Of a stretch of 64,000 nucleotides of DNA, positions 16,955-25,613 are shown one piece after another. Where the stretch lies: positions 2,356,001-2,420,000 of the forward strand of contig NZ_CP062983.1 in NCBI RefSeq assembly GCF_015500095.1. The letters run 5' to 3'. The stretch is from Phototrophicus methaneseepsis (GTDB lineage: Bacteria > Chloroflexota > Anaerolineae > Aggregatilineales > Phototrophicaceae). The position numbers and the translations under genes are program-made. The notes beneath the pieces are model-generated. The model saw only the letters and a program-made list of their open reading frames with translations, was not told where the DNA came from and did not search any database. How positions within the stretch are numbered: position 1 is the stretch's first letter; each line of letters opens with the position of its first letter.

Positions 16955-18160
16955 TTATCGCCGCAAATATTGGGCTATGCTGTACATCAGCACATAGCCA
17001 ATCAGCAGGACGATAATCATCTGGAAAGCGGATTCAATCCCGATGACATCGGCCAGAGCGCCCAATATCTGCGGCGCGATGAGCATGGCACAGCCACTTG
17101 CCAGCGAAACATAGCCGCTGGTGATGTCGGAAAGTTCAGCACCAATTTCTGAGGCGATGGCTTGCCCCATAGGGAACAAATTCGCCACACCCAGGCCGCA
17201 AATCAGCAGGCCCAGGATGGGAAGGATGCCGCCAGAGGCTAAGATTAAGACGATAAAGCCAATCGACGTCAGCCCCGCCGCAATCCACAGCACATTTTCG
17301 CTGCGCATGTGACGGGTCAGGCGGCTGCCAATGAATCGCCCGGTGACCATAGCGGCTAAGAACACGCTGACCATGCCAGATGCCTGTTCCTGCGGGAGAT
17401 GGTGGGCATTGGCTAGATAATCCGCTGTCCAGGCGACGATGCTCCATTCGACAGCGACGCCAATACCGATGACAAGCCAGATCAGCCAGAAGATGCGCGG
17501 CAGTGTGGCTTCTTCATCATCGGTGGCCGTGCTAACGATGGTATCCGCGGTATATTGAGGCGCTTTTTTGCGCTTCCGTGGTTTAGACGGTGGGATAGGC
17601 GTGGTGATGTTGGTGATGAACAGAAGGAAGCATAGTACGATCCCAATGGCATACACGAGCCGCCAGGATAGGAACGTGCTCGCCCCTAATGCCAGGACAA
17701 GCGGCGATAGCGTCGCCAGGCCGCTGGCTGTAATCTGGGATTCTGTCAGAGCGATTGTCCGATACTGCTGGTGCCTGTCTGATAGTGTCGACTGCACCAT
17801 CACCAGCACATAAGAGCCGAGGTAACCCATCAAAAAGCTGCCGAGCAGCGTCAGAATGGCCGCCTGTGCGCTGATGAATAATAATGCGCCGAAGGACATG
17901 CCCAGGCTGCCGCCCCAGAATAGGCGATTTCGCCCGATACGCTGGGCCAGTTCAGCACTGGTCAGGCTTGCGAGGATGATACCTGCTGCAAATAATGTGA
18001 TATGCAGGCCGCCAATGGTGTAATTGAGGCCGAGTTCTTCTCGGAGGTAAGGGAGGGTTGGCCCGATAGCGGCCTGTAAAAATGCATAGAAGCCAAGCGA
18101 CCCATAAGCGAGCCATGTAAAACGATCACGATGAAAAGACAGGGTAAGTTGCGATGCCAT
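16955..18160 (-). CDS. Major facilitator superfamily transporter
   Basis: 401 residues from the ATG at 18160, preferred over 18265 because agga lies 8 bp upstream and the first helix starts soon after. Twelve hydrophobic segments are visible in two groups of six, with a long polar central loop (about 190-230, rich in Lys/Pro then Asp/Glu). The loop between helices 2 and 3 has the MFS pattern AELAQRIGRNRLFW. It probably moves a sugar, sugar acid or a related solute given the neighbours, but nothing in the sequence fixes the substrate. It is divergent from the class-V PLP enzyme, with about 108 bp between them for both promoters. Confidence 0.88.
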   Translation of the reverse strand: MASQLTLSFHRDRFTWLAYGSLGFYAFLQAAIGPTLPYLREELGLNYTIGGLHITLFAAGIILASLTSAELAQRIGRNRLFWGGSLGMSFGALLFISAQAAILTLLGSFLMGYLGSYVLVMVQSTLSDRHQQYRTIALTESQITASGLATLSPLVLALGASTFLSWRLVYAIGIVLCFLLFITNITTPIPPSKPRKRKKAPQYTADTIVSTATDDEEATLPRIFWLIWLVIGIGVAVEWSIVAWTADYLANAHHLPQEQASGMVSVFLAAMVTGRFIGSRLTRHMRSENVLWIAAGLTSIGFIVLILASGGILPILGLLICGLGVANLFPMGQAIASEIGAELSDITSGYVSLASGCAMLIAPQILGALADVIGIESAFQMIIVLLIGYVLMYSIAQYLRR

Positions 18161-18268
18161 GCTGCGATCCTGACTGGTATGATGTGTGCCGTGATGAATA
18201 CACTGCCTGTGTGATAAAGTCAATAATCGAATATCCGTGACATTCTGTTGTAACGCTAGGAGCAAGCC

Positions 18269-19480
18269 ATGCCAGACAATTTACTAAGCTGGCGGGAAGA
18301 ATTCCCAATATTAGAGAAATGTACCTATCTCATCAATAACAGCCTGGGGGCGATGCCGCGCGGTGTTTATGATAGCCTCGCCACGTATGCGGATACATGG
18401 TCAACATTAGGCGTTAGTTCCTGGGGCCATGCCCTGGGCGATAACCCGACCTGGTGGGAGTTAAATGGCGCGGTGGGGGATAAAATCGCGCCATTGATGG
18501 GCGCTCCTGCCGGAACAGTCCTCGTCCATCAGAATGCGAGTATCGCTAACAGCATCCTCTTTAGCGGGCTGGATTTTAGCGATACGAAGCGCAATAAGGT
18601 CGTCATTACGGATATGGATTTTCCGTCGGATGTGTATGTGCTGCGGCGCTGGCTGCCGGACCATATGCAAATCCATACCGTGAGGACGCATGATGGCATC
18701 TCCATTGATACCGATGAATTGCTCGATGCGATAGATGAAAATACGCGTCTTGTGAGTGTGTCGCATGTGCTCTTCAAGAGTGCGTATATCATGCCTGCCA
18801 AAGAGATTGTCGCTAAGGCGCATCGCGTGGGCGCGCAAGTGGTCTTTAATGGCTACCATAGCATCGGCATTATTCCCGTTGATGTCCAGGAGATGAATGT
18901 CGATTTTTATATTGGTGGCACCCTGAAGTGGATGTGCGGTGGTCCGGGTGGCGTCTTTATGTATGTGCGTCCAGATCTTCTGCCTTCCCTGGAGCCGAAA
19001 GTGACGGGCTGGTTTGCTCATAAGCACCCCTTTGCCTTCGATCTGGAGAACTTTGACCTGCGCGAAGATGCCTACCGCCTGATGAACGGTACGCCCGGTA
19101 TTGCTTCGCTTTATGCGATTCAGCCCGGCGTAGATATCATGAATCAGGTTGGTGTCGAGAATATTCGTCGTAAATCGGTCCGCCAGACGACCGCTTTAAT
19201 CGAAATGGCAGACGCAATGGGCTATGAAGTCGTGTCACCCAGGGAGAGCCAATTCCGTGCCGGGACGGTCACTGTAGCCCCGCCAGAAGCCTATGCTGTC
19301 TCGCGTGAGCTCATCGCACGCAATATCATTATCGACTACCGCGAGGGGGCTGGTATTCGTATTGCGCCGCACTTCTATAACAGCGATGAAGAAATCCGCA
19401 TGACATTACAGACGATCGCCACCATCCTAGAAGATGGGAGCTGGCGACAGCATGCCCAGAACCGCGATTTTGTCACCTAA
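18269..19480 (+). CDS. Class-V aminotransferase-fold PLP enzyme, atypical at the PLP-nitrogen position
   Basis: 403 residues of the kynureninase/isopenicillin-N-epimerase-like branch of class V. The Schiff-base lysine is Lys220 in GGTLKWMCGGPGGVF, and the preceding strand-turn is VVFNGYHSIG. In relatives the residue at Asn194 is an Asp that holds the protonated pyridine nitrogen of PLP; here it is Asn. The start lies 6 bp after aggag. Family members include aminotransferases, desulfurases, epimerases and kynureninases, so the reaction cannot be named. It is divergent from the MFS transporter and followed by a strong terminator, so it is a one-gene unit. The Asn is encoded by AAT and the frame is intact on both sides. 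Confidence 0.85.
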   Translation: MPDNLLSWREEFPILEKCTYLINNSLGAMPRGVYDSLATYADTWSTLGVSSWGHALGDNPTWWELNGAVGDKIAPLMGAPAGTVLVHQNASIANSILFSGLDFSDTKRNKVVITDMDFPSDVYVLRRWLPDHMQIHTVRTHDGISIDTDELLDAIDENTRLVSVSHVLFKSAYIMPAKEIVAKAHRVGAQVVFNGYHSIGIIPVDVQEMNVDFYIGGTLKWMCGGPGGVFMYVRPDLLPSLEPKVTGWFAHKHPFAFDLENFDLREDAYRLMNGTPGIASLYAIQPGVDIMNQVGVENIRRKSVRQTTALIEMADAMGYEVVSPRESQFRAGTVTVAPPEAYAVSRELIARNIIIDYREGAGIRIAPHFYNSDEEIRMTLQTIATILEDGSWRQHAQNRDFVT

Positions 19481-19514
19481 AAGTAGATCGTAGCTCATAT
19501 ACAGTATGTCATAT

Positions 19515-19543
19515 AAAGCCGGGGTAAGTGCCCCGGCTTTTTT
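19515..19543. terminator. Strong bidirectional terminator
   Basis: aaagccgggg (19515-19524) pairs perfectly with ccccggcttt (19531-19540) over a 6-nt loop, followed by T on the plus strand and preceded by A. It serves the PLP enzyme and the convergent DUF4380 gene. Confidence 0.85.
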
Positions 19544-19558
19544 ATACGCCCAGTGTGC

Positions 19559-20473
19559 CTATTTGATGGATTCAACCTTTGGCAGCACGTTGGCCTCGAC
19601 ATCTGCATCATTGCTGACGGCACCCACACCCTGGAATAGATTCCAGGTTTCTGTGTGTTCTGCGCTGCTTTCTGGCTCAATCGGCCCTAATACACCGACA
19701 GTTTCCAGCTCCAGCATGTAATCGTTGGTGAACACTTCGCCATGGCTGCCCATATCCGGGTAAGTGGCCTCCGGGAAGATGTCGAACTGTTTGACGAACA
19801 GCACGCCATCATTGAGATGGGCAACCCACCCATCAGGAATGCTGGCCCCTAATTTTTGCGGTTGGGCATTGTTGACGTCCTGGCTCAGCAGGATAAAGCG
19901 TTTGCCCCACGTCCAGCGCGGGTCGCTCATATCATCGTAGGACCACATGATCAGTGAATTGACGGGCAGCAGGTCTTCTGGATGACTGCCACGAGGCGGC
20001 AGCGGCAGGATGGCTTTGCCACCGGGACGCATCACGCTGAGCGCCCATGGCGCGCACGTGATAGCGAACGGACTATGATTCGTCAGCTTATGGGTCACTT
20101 TGACCTGGGCGCTATCCGGGTTCATGGTCAGGATGATTTGTTTTTGCAGGCCGGTGGTCGTTTCTGTCGGCTGGGTGATGGTGACGATGCCATTGTTCTC
20201 TTCCACAGTGACGGGAACGTTATCGGGGTAGTAAGTGCGCACTTCATCTTCTGGCGCGTGCCAGAAGCGATGCCCACCATACATAAGCCACTCATCGCCA
20301 CCTGTCTTGCCCAGGTCCTCATCGACGTTACAGAATTGGTTCGGGCCATCGTTAAAGCCCAGACGGATAATGCGTGGGCCAACTTCGCCCGTGATAATCA
20401 AATCAATGATGCCATTGCTGACCTGGTAGCATGTGGACCAGCCACCATAAGATACTTCTTTAAACTCAATCAC
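19559..20473 (-). CDS. DUF4380 family protein, galactose-mutarotase-like fold
   Basis: 304 residues beginning at a GTG that lies 6 bp after gagg. The chain is almost all beta strands, with VGPRIIRLGFNDGPNQFC early, GGHRFWHAPEDEVRTYYPDNVPV, then a long run of strands with AITCAPWALSVMRPGGKAILPLPPRG. These fit DUF4380 proteins, whose fold resembles aldose 1-epimerase (mutarotase). A role in handling the anomer of the sugar used by the fucose isomerase-like enzyme 60 bp upstream is plausible, since the two genes are in the same direction and probably one operon. I do not see proof of catalysis; the conserved His residues in HRFWHAP are the candidates. Confidence 0.8.
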   Translation of the reverse strand: MIEFKEVSYGGWSTCYQVSNGIIDLIITGEVGPRIIRLGFNDGPNQFCNVDEDLGKTGGDEWLMYGGHRFWHAPEDEVRTYYPDNVPVTVEENNGIVTITQPTETTTGLQKQIILTMNPDSAQVKVTHKLTNHSPFAITCAPWALSVMRPGGKAILPLPPRGSHPEDLLPVNSLIMWSYDDMSDPRWTWGKRFILLSQDVNNAQPQKLGASIPDGWVAHLNDGVLFVKQFDIFPEATYPDMGSHGEVFTNDYMLELETVGVLGPIEPESSAEHTETWNLFQGVGAVSNDADVEANVLPKVESIK

Positions 20474-20532
20474 GATTGCCTCACTAAAACATTGGTGTGT
20501 ATAAAAAGCATGTGTATAAAAGCAAAAGTTGC

Positions 20533-22206
20533 TTAGACCGACTCAGTAGCTTCTGCGCCATACACGGCACTGCCGCATTGATGCACCTGGATACCCATTG
20601 CCAGCAGCATCGCTGCTTTGGTTGCCAGGGCCTTATCGGCTTCTTCCGCAGTGGGTGCATAAGCCACATTGAGATGGTTTGCTTTATGGCGGCCCATCAT
20701 CTGGTCCCGCGTAATGCCATGCAGGACAGCGTGCATGATCGGCCATTGTGGGTTGGTGTCCTGCCAGCGGCGCTCTGTTTCTTCTTCTGGCAGTTCAACC
20801 ACAGTGCCGCGGCCTATATCACAGTGGAGTGCATCGTTCATCACATAAATGCGGCTCCAGACAATTTCTCCCGGCTTGCTCACACCTTTTAATGTACCAC
20901 CACCATTTGGGAAGTACATCGGCGGTTGGCGGACGCTAGTCGCGCCAGCATAACCATTGATGAAATGCGATGCAGGCGCAGCGCCTGAGATCAAGAAGAC
21001 CCACACAAAGGCGTCTACGCCGCCCCCGCTGAAGTGCTCCCCATAACGTAAGTCGTGTAGGGTTGTCGCTGGGTCGAACCCCATAGCGTTCCAGATGCGG
21101 TTTGTGACCAATGCATCCACAGCTGCCCCTTCATCAACCTCATTAAAGTGCGGTAGCGGCTGCCCTGCATACAGTTCTTCGCCAGTTTCTGGATCGTAGA
21201 CAGGTGGGCGCTCAGCATTATTGAGCAGACCTTCCACCAGGTCTGACGCCGGGGCCATATCTTTCAGCCCTTGTTGATATTGAATGCCAATCGCATCGCA
21301 ACCAAAATTATGAGCGATGCGCACAGCAGCAACATACATTTTGAGCTGTATGAGTATTTGGGCATCGGTGAGTTCCGTGTCATGGTCTGTCCCGGTGACG
21401 AAGGTCACGCCTCGCTCATCTAACCAAGCACGCGCTGCCTGGGCTTCATCATCACTGACGCGTGCCATCGCAGCCAGCAGGGCAGATTGACTGAGACGCT
21501 CTTTATAAATGCCCGTCGGGTTGAGCAATTCGTCATCGATGATGGCATTGTACATGCCCATACAGCCTTCATCGAAGATCCCTATAATCGCTTTTTCTGC
21601 CAGGAGTTGGTTGGCAAGGGCAGTCCCTAAGGCAACTTCGTCATCTGGCAGATGCCCGACGATGACGTCATGTACATGGCTGTGATCGTGCACGATGCGC
21701 CCGGTCTGGATCCAATTGCGAATCCCGGATAGGAAATAATCATCGTCGAAGTTCTCGCTCCAGAGCGTACTGTAACGAACGCCCATCTTCGTCAATGAGC
21801 CATTCAGGTTCAGCATACCGACCAGACCGGGCCACTGCCCACTCCAATTGGCGATGGTCAGAATGGGACCCCGATGTGCCCGCAGCCCTGCCAGAACGTG
21901 ATGACTGTACTGCCAGACGGATTCCGCAACGATGAGACGAGCCTCCGGATGAATGGTCTTGAAAACGTCCATGCCCATCTTCTGGCTGGAAATAAACCCA
22001 TGCTTTTCGACGGGGTCATAAGCGTGAGCACGCCTGACATGGATGCCTTCAGCAGCAAAGGCGTTGACAATACGGCGTTCCATTTCTTGTTGGGCCGGCC
22101 AGCAAACCTGGTTGGCGGATAGTCTTAAATCGCCACTGGCGATAAGGAGTGCTTCATCCTCACCAATCGGCGCGGGATGATGGATGGTAGGCAGCGCATA
22201 AGGCAT
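20533..22206 (-). CDS. L-fucose isomerase-like protein (FucI/AraA superfamily)
   Basis: 557 residues, close to the roughly 590 of L-fucose isomerase. The N-terminal part has VCWPAQQEMERRIVNAF and the substrate-side pattern WQYSHHVLAGLRAHRGPILTIANWSGQWPGLVGMLNL; the middle holds GIFDEGCMGMYNAI and DAIGIQYQQGLKDMAPASDL; the C-terminal domain starts near SGGGVDAFVWVF. The family interconverts aldoses and ketoses with Mn2+. The Glu and Asp in FNEVDEGAAVDAL are possible metal ligands, but I could not align them securely, so activity is not assured. Good ribosome site aggaga precedes the start. The promoter with an extended -10 box is at 22280-22288. Confidence 0.8.
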   Translation of the reverse strand: MPYALPTIHHPAPIGEDEALLIASGDLRLSANQVCWPAQQEMERRIVNAFAAEGIHVRRAHAYDPVEKHGFISSQKMGMDVFKTIHPEARLIVAESVWQYSHHVLAGLRAHRGPILTIANWSGQWPGLVGMLNLNGSLTKMGVRYSTLWSENFDDDYFLSGIRNWIQTGRIVHDHSHVHDVIVGHLPDDEVALGTALANQLLAEKAIIGIFDEGCMGMYNAIIDDELLNPTGIYKERLSQSALLAAMARVSDDEAQAARAWLDERGVTFVTGTDHDTELTDAQILIQLKMYVAAVRIAHNFGCDAIGIQYQQGLKDMAPASDLVEGLLNNAERPPVYDPETGEELYAGQPLPHFNEVDEGAAVDALVTNRIWNAMGFDPATTLHDLRYGEHFSGGGVDAFVWVFLISGAAPASHFINGYAGATSVRQPPMYFPNGGGTLKGVSKPGEIVWSRIYVMNDALHCDIGRGTVVELPEEETERRWQDTNPQWPIMHAVLHGITRDQMMGRHKANHLNVAYAPTAEEADKALATKAAMLLAMGIQVHQCGSAVYGAEATESV

Positions 22207-22235
22207 GAAAAGTTCTCCTAAAATTTTTTAAATAA

Positions 22236-22288
22236 TGATGAAACGTTTTCCGGGTGAACGATCACTCTTTAATAAGCGGATTATAACA
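22236..22288 (-). promoter_or_regulatory. Promoter and operator-like palindromes of the fucose isomerase-like operon
   Basis: On the minus strand TGTTATAAT (22280-22288) is an exact extended -10 box; no good -35 box is present. Two palindromes with central CG follow: gtgatcgttcac (22254-22265, one mismatched pair) and aaacgttt (22241-22248). Their positions after the start point suit repression by a LacI/GalR-family protein. Confidence 0.45.
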
Positions 22289-22486
22289 GGCGCCTTTTTG
22301 GAAAACGATGTCCGTCAGCATGCGTGTGGCCTGACAAGTCGCGCGTGTTTTTTATGCTCCTATAGCATCTGCACGTATCACACGGTATGCTTTGATAGAC
22401 TTTCTCGTCAACAAATACCTTTTGGCGAATATCTTTGTTTGTTGGTTTTCGATCTGTGGGAACACTTCCAGCGTAAGAGGGCGATC

Positions 22487-23194
22487 ATGGCGAAATTTGC
22501 GGTTTACTATATCCCGCCACCAGAGAGCGACCTATATCAGCGTGGCAGCGAAATCCTGGGTTATGACGTGCGTACGGGGCGTTTTTTGCCTGCTGATAAC
22601 CCCACACGTGCCGCTTTACCGGAGTTTGATGAAACGTGGGTTTTGCAGCCACAGACATATGGCTTCCACGTTACAACAGGCTATGCCCTGTACTATGATG
22701 TTGAACAACTGCCACAGATTGAACAGGCGATGGAAGATGTGTTCAACTGCTTTAGCGCAGGGGTCCCCTTCGCTTTCACACCGGCCACAGAGCGTATTGC
22801 CTTTTGGCGAGACAATATATGTGTGCTTCACATGGTGCCAAATCCGGCTATGCTGATGCTGCATACCATGCTGATTGCCCGCGTCAATCCTTACGGAACA
22901 GCCTCTAATATCAGCCGATCATATGCTGGGCGGACGGATTTAGACCCGGTGCGGGCCCATCGAGTGCGCCAGTATTATACGCCTTATATCCTGGATGGCT
23001 GGGCTCCTCACTTTACATTGATGATGCCCTACGAAGGGAAGCGGCCAAAGATAATGCAGCAGGCTTTGCTCGATTTATTCTCGCCGGAGCCTGTGGCCGT
23101 CAATAGCATTTGCCTCGTTGTCCGTGATGATGATGAGGGTCACTACCGATTACACCGCGAGTTTATGCTCTCGGATTACCCCCAACCTTTATAA
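22487..23194 (+). CDS. DUF1045-like 2H phosphoesterase-fold protein
   Basis: 235 residues from the ATG at 22487, preceded by gagg; the frame is open further up but without coding character. The start resembles DUF1045 (FAVYYIPPPESDLYQRGSEILGYDVRTG). It has the two motifs of the 2H superfamily, HVT in YGFHVTTG and HFT in APHFTLMM, which carry the catalytic histidines. DUF1045 proteins are known mostly from phosphonate-utilisation (phn) operons; no other phn gene is seen here, so the substrate is open. A cyclic phosphodiester or RNA-end reaction would fit the fold. It stands alone between the fucose isomerase-like operon and the receiver gene. Confidence 0.75.
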   Translation: MAKFAVYYIPPPESDLYQRGSEILGYDVRTGRFLPADNPTRAALPEFDETWVLQPQTYGFHVTTGYALYYDVEQLPQIEQAMEDVFNCFSAGVPFAFTPATERIAFWRDNICVLHMVPNPAMLMLHTMLIARVNPYGTASNISRSYAGRTDLDPVRAHRVRQYYTPYILDGWAPHFTLMMPYEGKRPKIMQQALLDLFSPEPVAVNSICLVVRDDDEGHYRLHREFMLSDYPQPL

Positions 23195-23356
23195 GCTCCT
23201 AATAAACAGACGCAATTGATGCGTTAAAATCCTGCTCGGCGTGTCAAATATCAGTGACAACCAGTACATTTGTAAACTTTTGAACAATTGAAGACCACTC
23301 TTGGAAATTTTGCGTTATAATTCTCATATAGTCGTTTTTGATGACGCAGGGAAACT

Positions 23357-23773
23357 ATGCCCGGCAAGGTTTTATATATCGAAGATAACCCGATGAACAC
23401 GCGTTTGATCGCTGTAATTTTGCGTCGAACGAATTATGTGTTTCTAAATGCGGAATCTGGCCCAGAGGGAATTAAAATGGCCCAGGATTATCTCCCGGAC
23501 CTAATCTTGCTGGATATTAATATGCCAGATATGGATGGCATTGAAGTCTGTCGTCGCTTGCGAGCATTGCCGCAGTTTTCCAAGACGTCAATTATCGCCG
23601 TCACGGCCTGGGTAACGGAGGATGAACGTGAGAGCTATATTCGCAAAGGCTTCGATGACTTCCTGCCAAAGCCTGTGAATCGCTTCGTCCTGTTACGGAT
23701 GATTGATGAGCGTATTGGTCATCTGAACGAATCGGTTAAGGACGATACGGGCGAATTTGCCTCACAATCCTAG
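23357..23773 (+). CDS. Stand-alone response regulator receiver protein (CheY/DivK-like)
   Basis: 138 residues, a single receiver domain: acidic residues in LYIEDNP, phospho-acceptor Asp53 in LLDINMPDMDG, Thr in IAVTAW and Lys in FLPKPV. There is no output domain, only a 15-residue tail, so it should act by binding a partner protein. No histidine kinase is adjacent; the nearest is the hybrid at 30466-31623. A perfect TATAAT at 23316-23321, 35 bp before the ATG, is the likely -10 box. Confidence 0.9.
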   Translation: MPGKVLYIEDNPMNTRLIAVILRRTNYVFLNAESGPEGIKMAQDYLPDLILLDINMPDMDGIEVCRRLRALPQFSKTSIIAVTAWVTEDERESYIRKGFDDFLPKPVNRFVLLRMIDERIGHLNESVKDDTGEFASQS

Positions 23774-23785
23774 CCTCACCAGCCC

Positions 23786-24880
23786 TTACGTCAGTTCCCT
23801 CGGATAAGACGTCAGCGATTCTGCGCCGTCTTCTGTGATGAGCATGTTGTCTTCGATTCGCACGCCCCCGATTTCCGGGATGTAAATCCCCGGCTCAATG
23901 GTGAAGACCATACCCGGTTCCAGCAGCATATCGTTGTTGCTGGCGATGTTCGGCCATTCATGGCCTTCTAAGCCCAGACCATGCCCTGTACGGTGGATGA
24001 AGTATTCGCCATAGCCTGCTGCTTCGATTACATCGCGTGCGGCTTTATCAACGGCGCTGCACGCAATACCGGGTTTAGCGGCCGCCTGGGCTGCTAGGTT
24101 CGCTTGTAGCACGGCACCATAAATTTTGCGCATTTCATCGCTGGGGGTCCCCAGGCAGAACGTGCGCGTAATATCCGCCGGATATTCATCCATGGTGCCG
24201 CCATAATCAATGAGCAAAAATTCATCTTCACCCAACACGCGGTCACCGGGCATGCCATGGGGCAGCGCACTCTTAGGTCCAGTCAGGACAATCGGCGAGA
24301 AGGCATGACCCTGGCTGCCGTGTGCGGCGAGGGCGTCGGTTAATTTGGCTGTGATCTGTTTTTCTGTCATGCCAGGTTTGGCATAATCGAGCGTATCCTG
24401 TAGGGCTGCTTCGCTCAGGGCGATAGCACGCCGCATTGCATCGACTTCTTCCGGGGTCTTCTTCGCCCTTTGCAGCAGCAGGGCCGCGCTCACATCTTTG
24501 CTAGTAGCCAGTTCCACGCCACATTGGGCCAGTGCCAGCCACTCAAAGACGCGCATCGTCATCCCATCAACACCAAGTACTTTGCTGGTTAGGCCCAGTG
24601 TCGTTACGGCTTCCTGGAAGCTGCCTTCATGGCCTGTATCATCTGTCCATGTAAACATGCGTGCGTCCAGGTCTGGGCGTTGCGTGATTTTAGCCTGCTC
24701 TAGCTCTGGCACGATGAGCGATAGGCCATCTTTGCTGAGGAAGGCAATAGTAGGCCGCTCACTGAGGTGGAAGTGCAGGCCTGTGAAGTAGACCATATTG
24801 GCACCTGGAACAAGTGCCACCACATCTGCATCAACGGATGCGATGAGCGCCTGCATCCGCGCCTGATAATCGAATGACAT
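23786..24880 (-). CDS. Xaa-Pro peptidase, M24 (aminopeptidase P) family
   Basis: 364 residues from the ATG at 24880, which follows ggagg; an upstream ATG at 24937 has no such site. An N-terminal creatinase-like domain (to about 130) precedes the pita-bread catalytic domain. All five metal ligands appear in order: Asp in LIDYGGTMDEYPADITRTF (two), His in HRTGHGLGLEGHE, and Glu in FTIEPGIYIPE and GGVRIEDNMLI. The enzyme removes N-terminal residues before proline or cleaves Xaa-Pro dipeptides in the cytosol. Twelve bases separate its stop from that of the convergent receiver gene. Confidence 0.92.
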   Translation of the reverse strand: MSFDYQARMQALIASVDADVVALVPGANMVYFTGLHFHLSERPTIAFLSKDGLSLIVPELEQAKITQRPDLDARMFTWTDDTGHEGSFQEAVTTLGLTSKVLGVDGMTMRVFEWLALAQCGVELATSKDVSAALLLQRAKKTPEEVDAMRRAIALSEAALQDTLDYAKPGMTEKQITAKLTDALAAHGSQGHAFSPIVLTGPKSALPHGMPGDRVLGEDEFLLIDYGGTMDEYPADITRTFCLGTPSDEMRKIYGAVLQANLAAQAAAKPGIACSAVDKAARDVIEAAGYGEYFIHRTGHGLGLEGHEWPNIASNNDMLLEPGMVFTIEPGIYIPEIGGVRIEDNMLITEDGAESLTSYPRELT

Positions 24881-25059
24881 AATGCCTCCATGGGGGTTCA
24901 GCGATGGATCGCATGAATAGTGGATCTGTTGGCGCATTATACCGGAATAGGACCGTTCAGCGTATGAATGGTCCTATTTTGCAACCACTCTATCGCTATG
25001 CAACGACGATACTGCCTGAGAGTACTTGCATGTTCATGATGTCAGGTCATCATGTGGCT

Positions 25060-25098
25060 GTACCATAGAAAATAATAGAGCCTCACTAGGAGGCCCTA
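25060..25098 (-). terminator. Weak terminator after the HEAT-repeat gene
   Basis: On the minus strand gcctc and gaggc form a short stem with a 5-nt loop, followed by a T-rich run (tctattattttc). Another imperfect hairpin (aataggacc, 24946-24954, with ggtcctatt, 24970-24978) lies just before the M24 gene. Confidence 0.4.
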
Positions 25099-25151
25099 CA
25101 ATAATGGCAGCTTAATCATGATCGACGACAATGATCGATGGATAGATGCTG

Positions 25152-25613
25152 TTATGGGATGATTTCCGGTTCCAGGTCATTATCGGTTTTCGAACTGGGT
25201 GTTTCGGATTCTGACTGCCACTCAAACCCCAATTTCTGGAGTGAGTCTACGGCGACATCATGAAGCCGATCTGTATGCGCATTTGCCATTGTGACCAGGG
25301 GGATGATCGCACGATCATCACCGATCATTCCAAGTGCCTGTGCGGCATAAAGGGGCGTCTGATATCCAGGAGCATTGAGAGCACGTATGAGGGCTGAAAC
25401 TGCGGATGTTTCTCCGAGTTTCCCGAGCATCATCGCTGCACGGCCCCGGACGATGAGGTCTTCATATTCATTTTCCAACGTCCGTATAAGAGCGCGTGAG
25501 GCTTCTTCTCCACCAATCATCCCGAGCTTCATGACAGCCGTACGGCGCTTCTCTTTGTTGATATCGCGCAGTTCGCTGATAATACTCTTTACGGAACGTG
25601 TGGAGTCCGCCAT
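25152..25613 (-). CDS. HEAT-repeat protein
   Basis: 153 residues made of about four helical repeats of 30 residues (for example RRTAVMKLGMIGGEEASRALIRTL, VRGRAAMMLGKLGETSAVSALIRAL, YAAQALGMIGDDRAIIPLVTM), followed by a charged tail. HEAT/PBS-lyase-type repeats bind other proteins. There is no signal peptide or membrane segment. aaagga precedes the ATG by 7 bp. It stands alone before an 820-bp gene-free region; its partner is not evident. Confidence 0.85.
   Translation of the reverse strand: MADSTRSVKSIISELRDINKEKRRTAVMKLGMIGGEEASRALIRTLENEYEDLIVRGRAAMMLGKLGETSAVSALIRALNAPGYQTPLYAAQALGMIGDDRAIIPLVTMANAHTDRLHDVAVDSLQKLGFEWQSESETPSSKTDNDLEPEIIP

Noticed and set aside
22235-22486. N-terminal extension of the DUF1045-like protein
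   Set aside because: The stretch has no family similarity and covers the promoter and operator of the divergent operon; a good start with gagg is at 22487.
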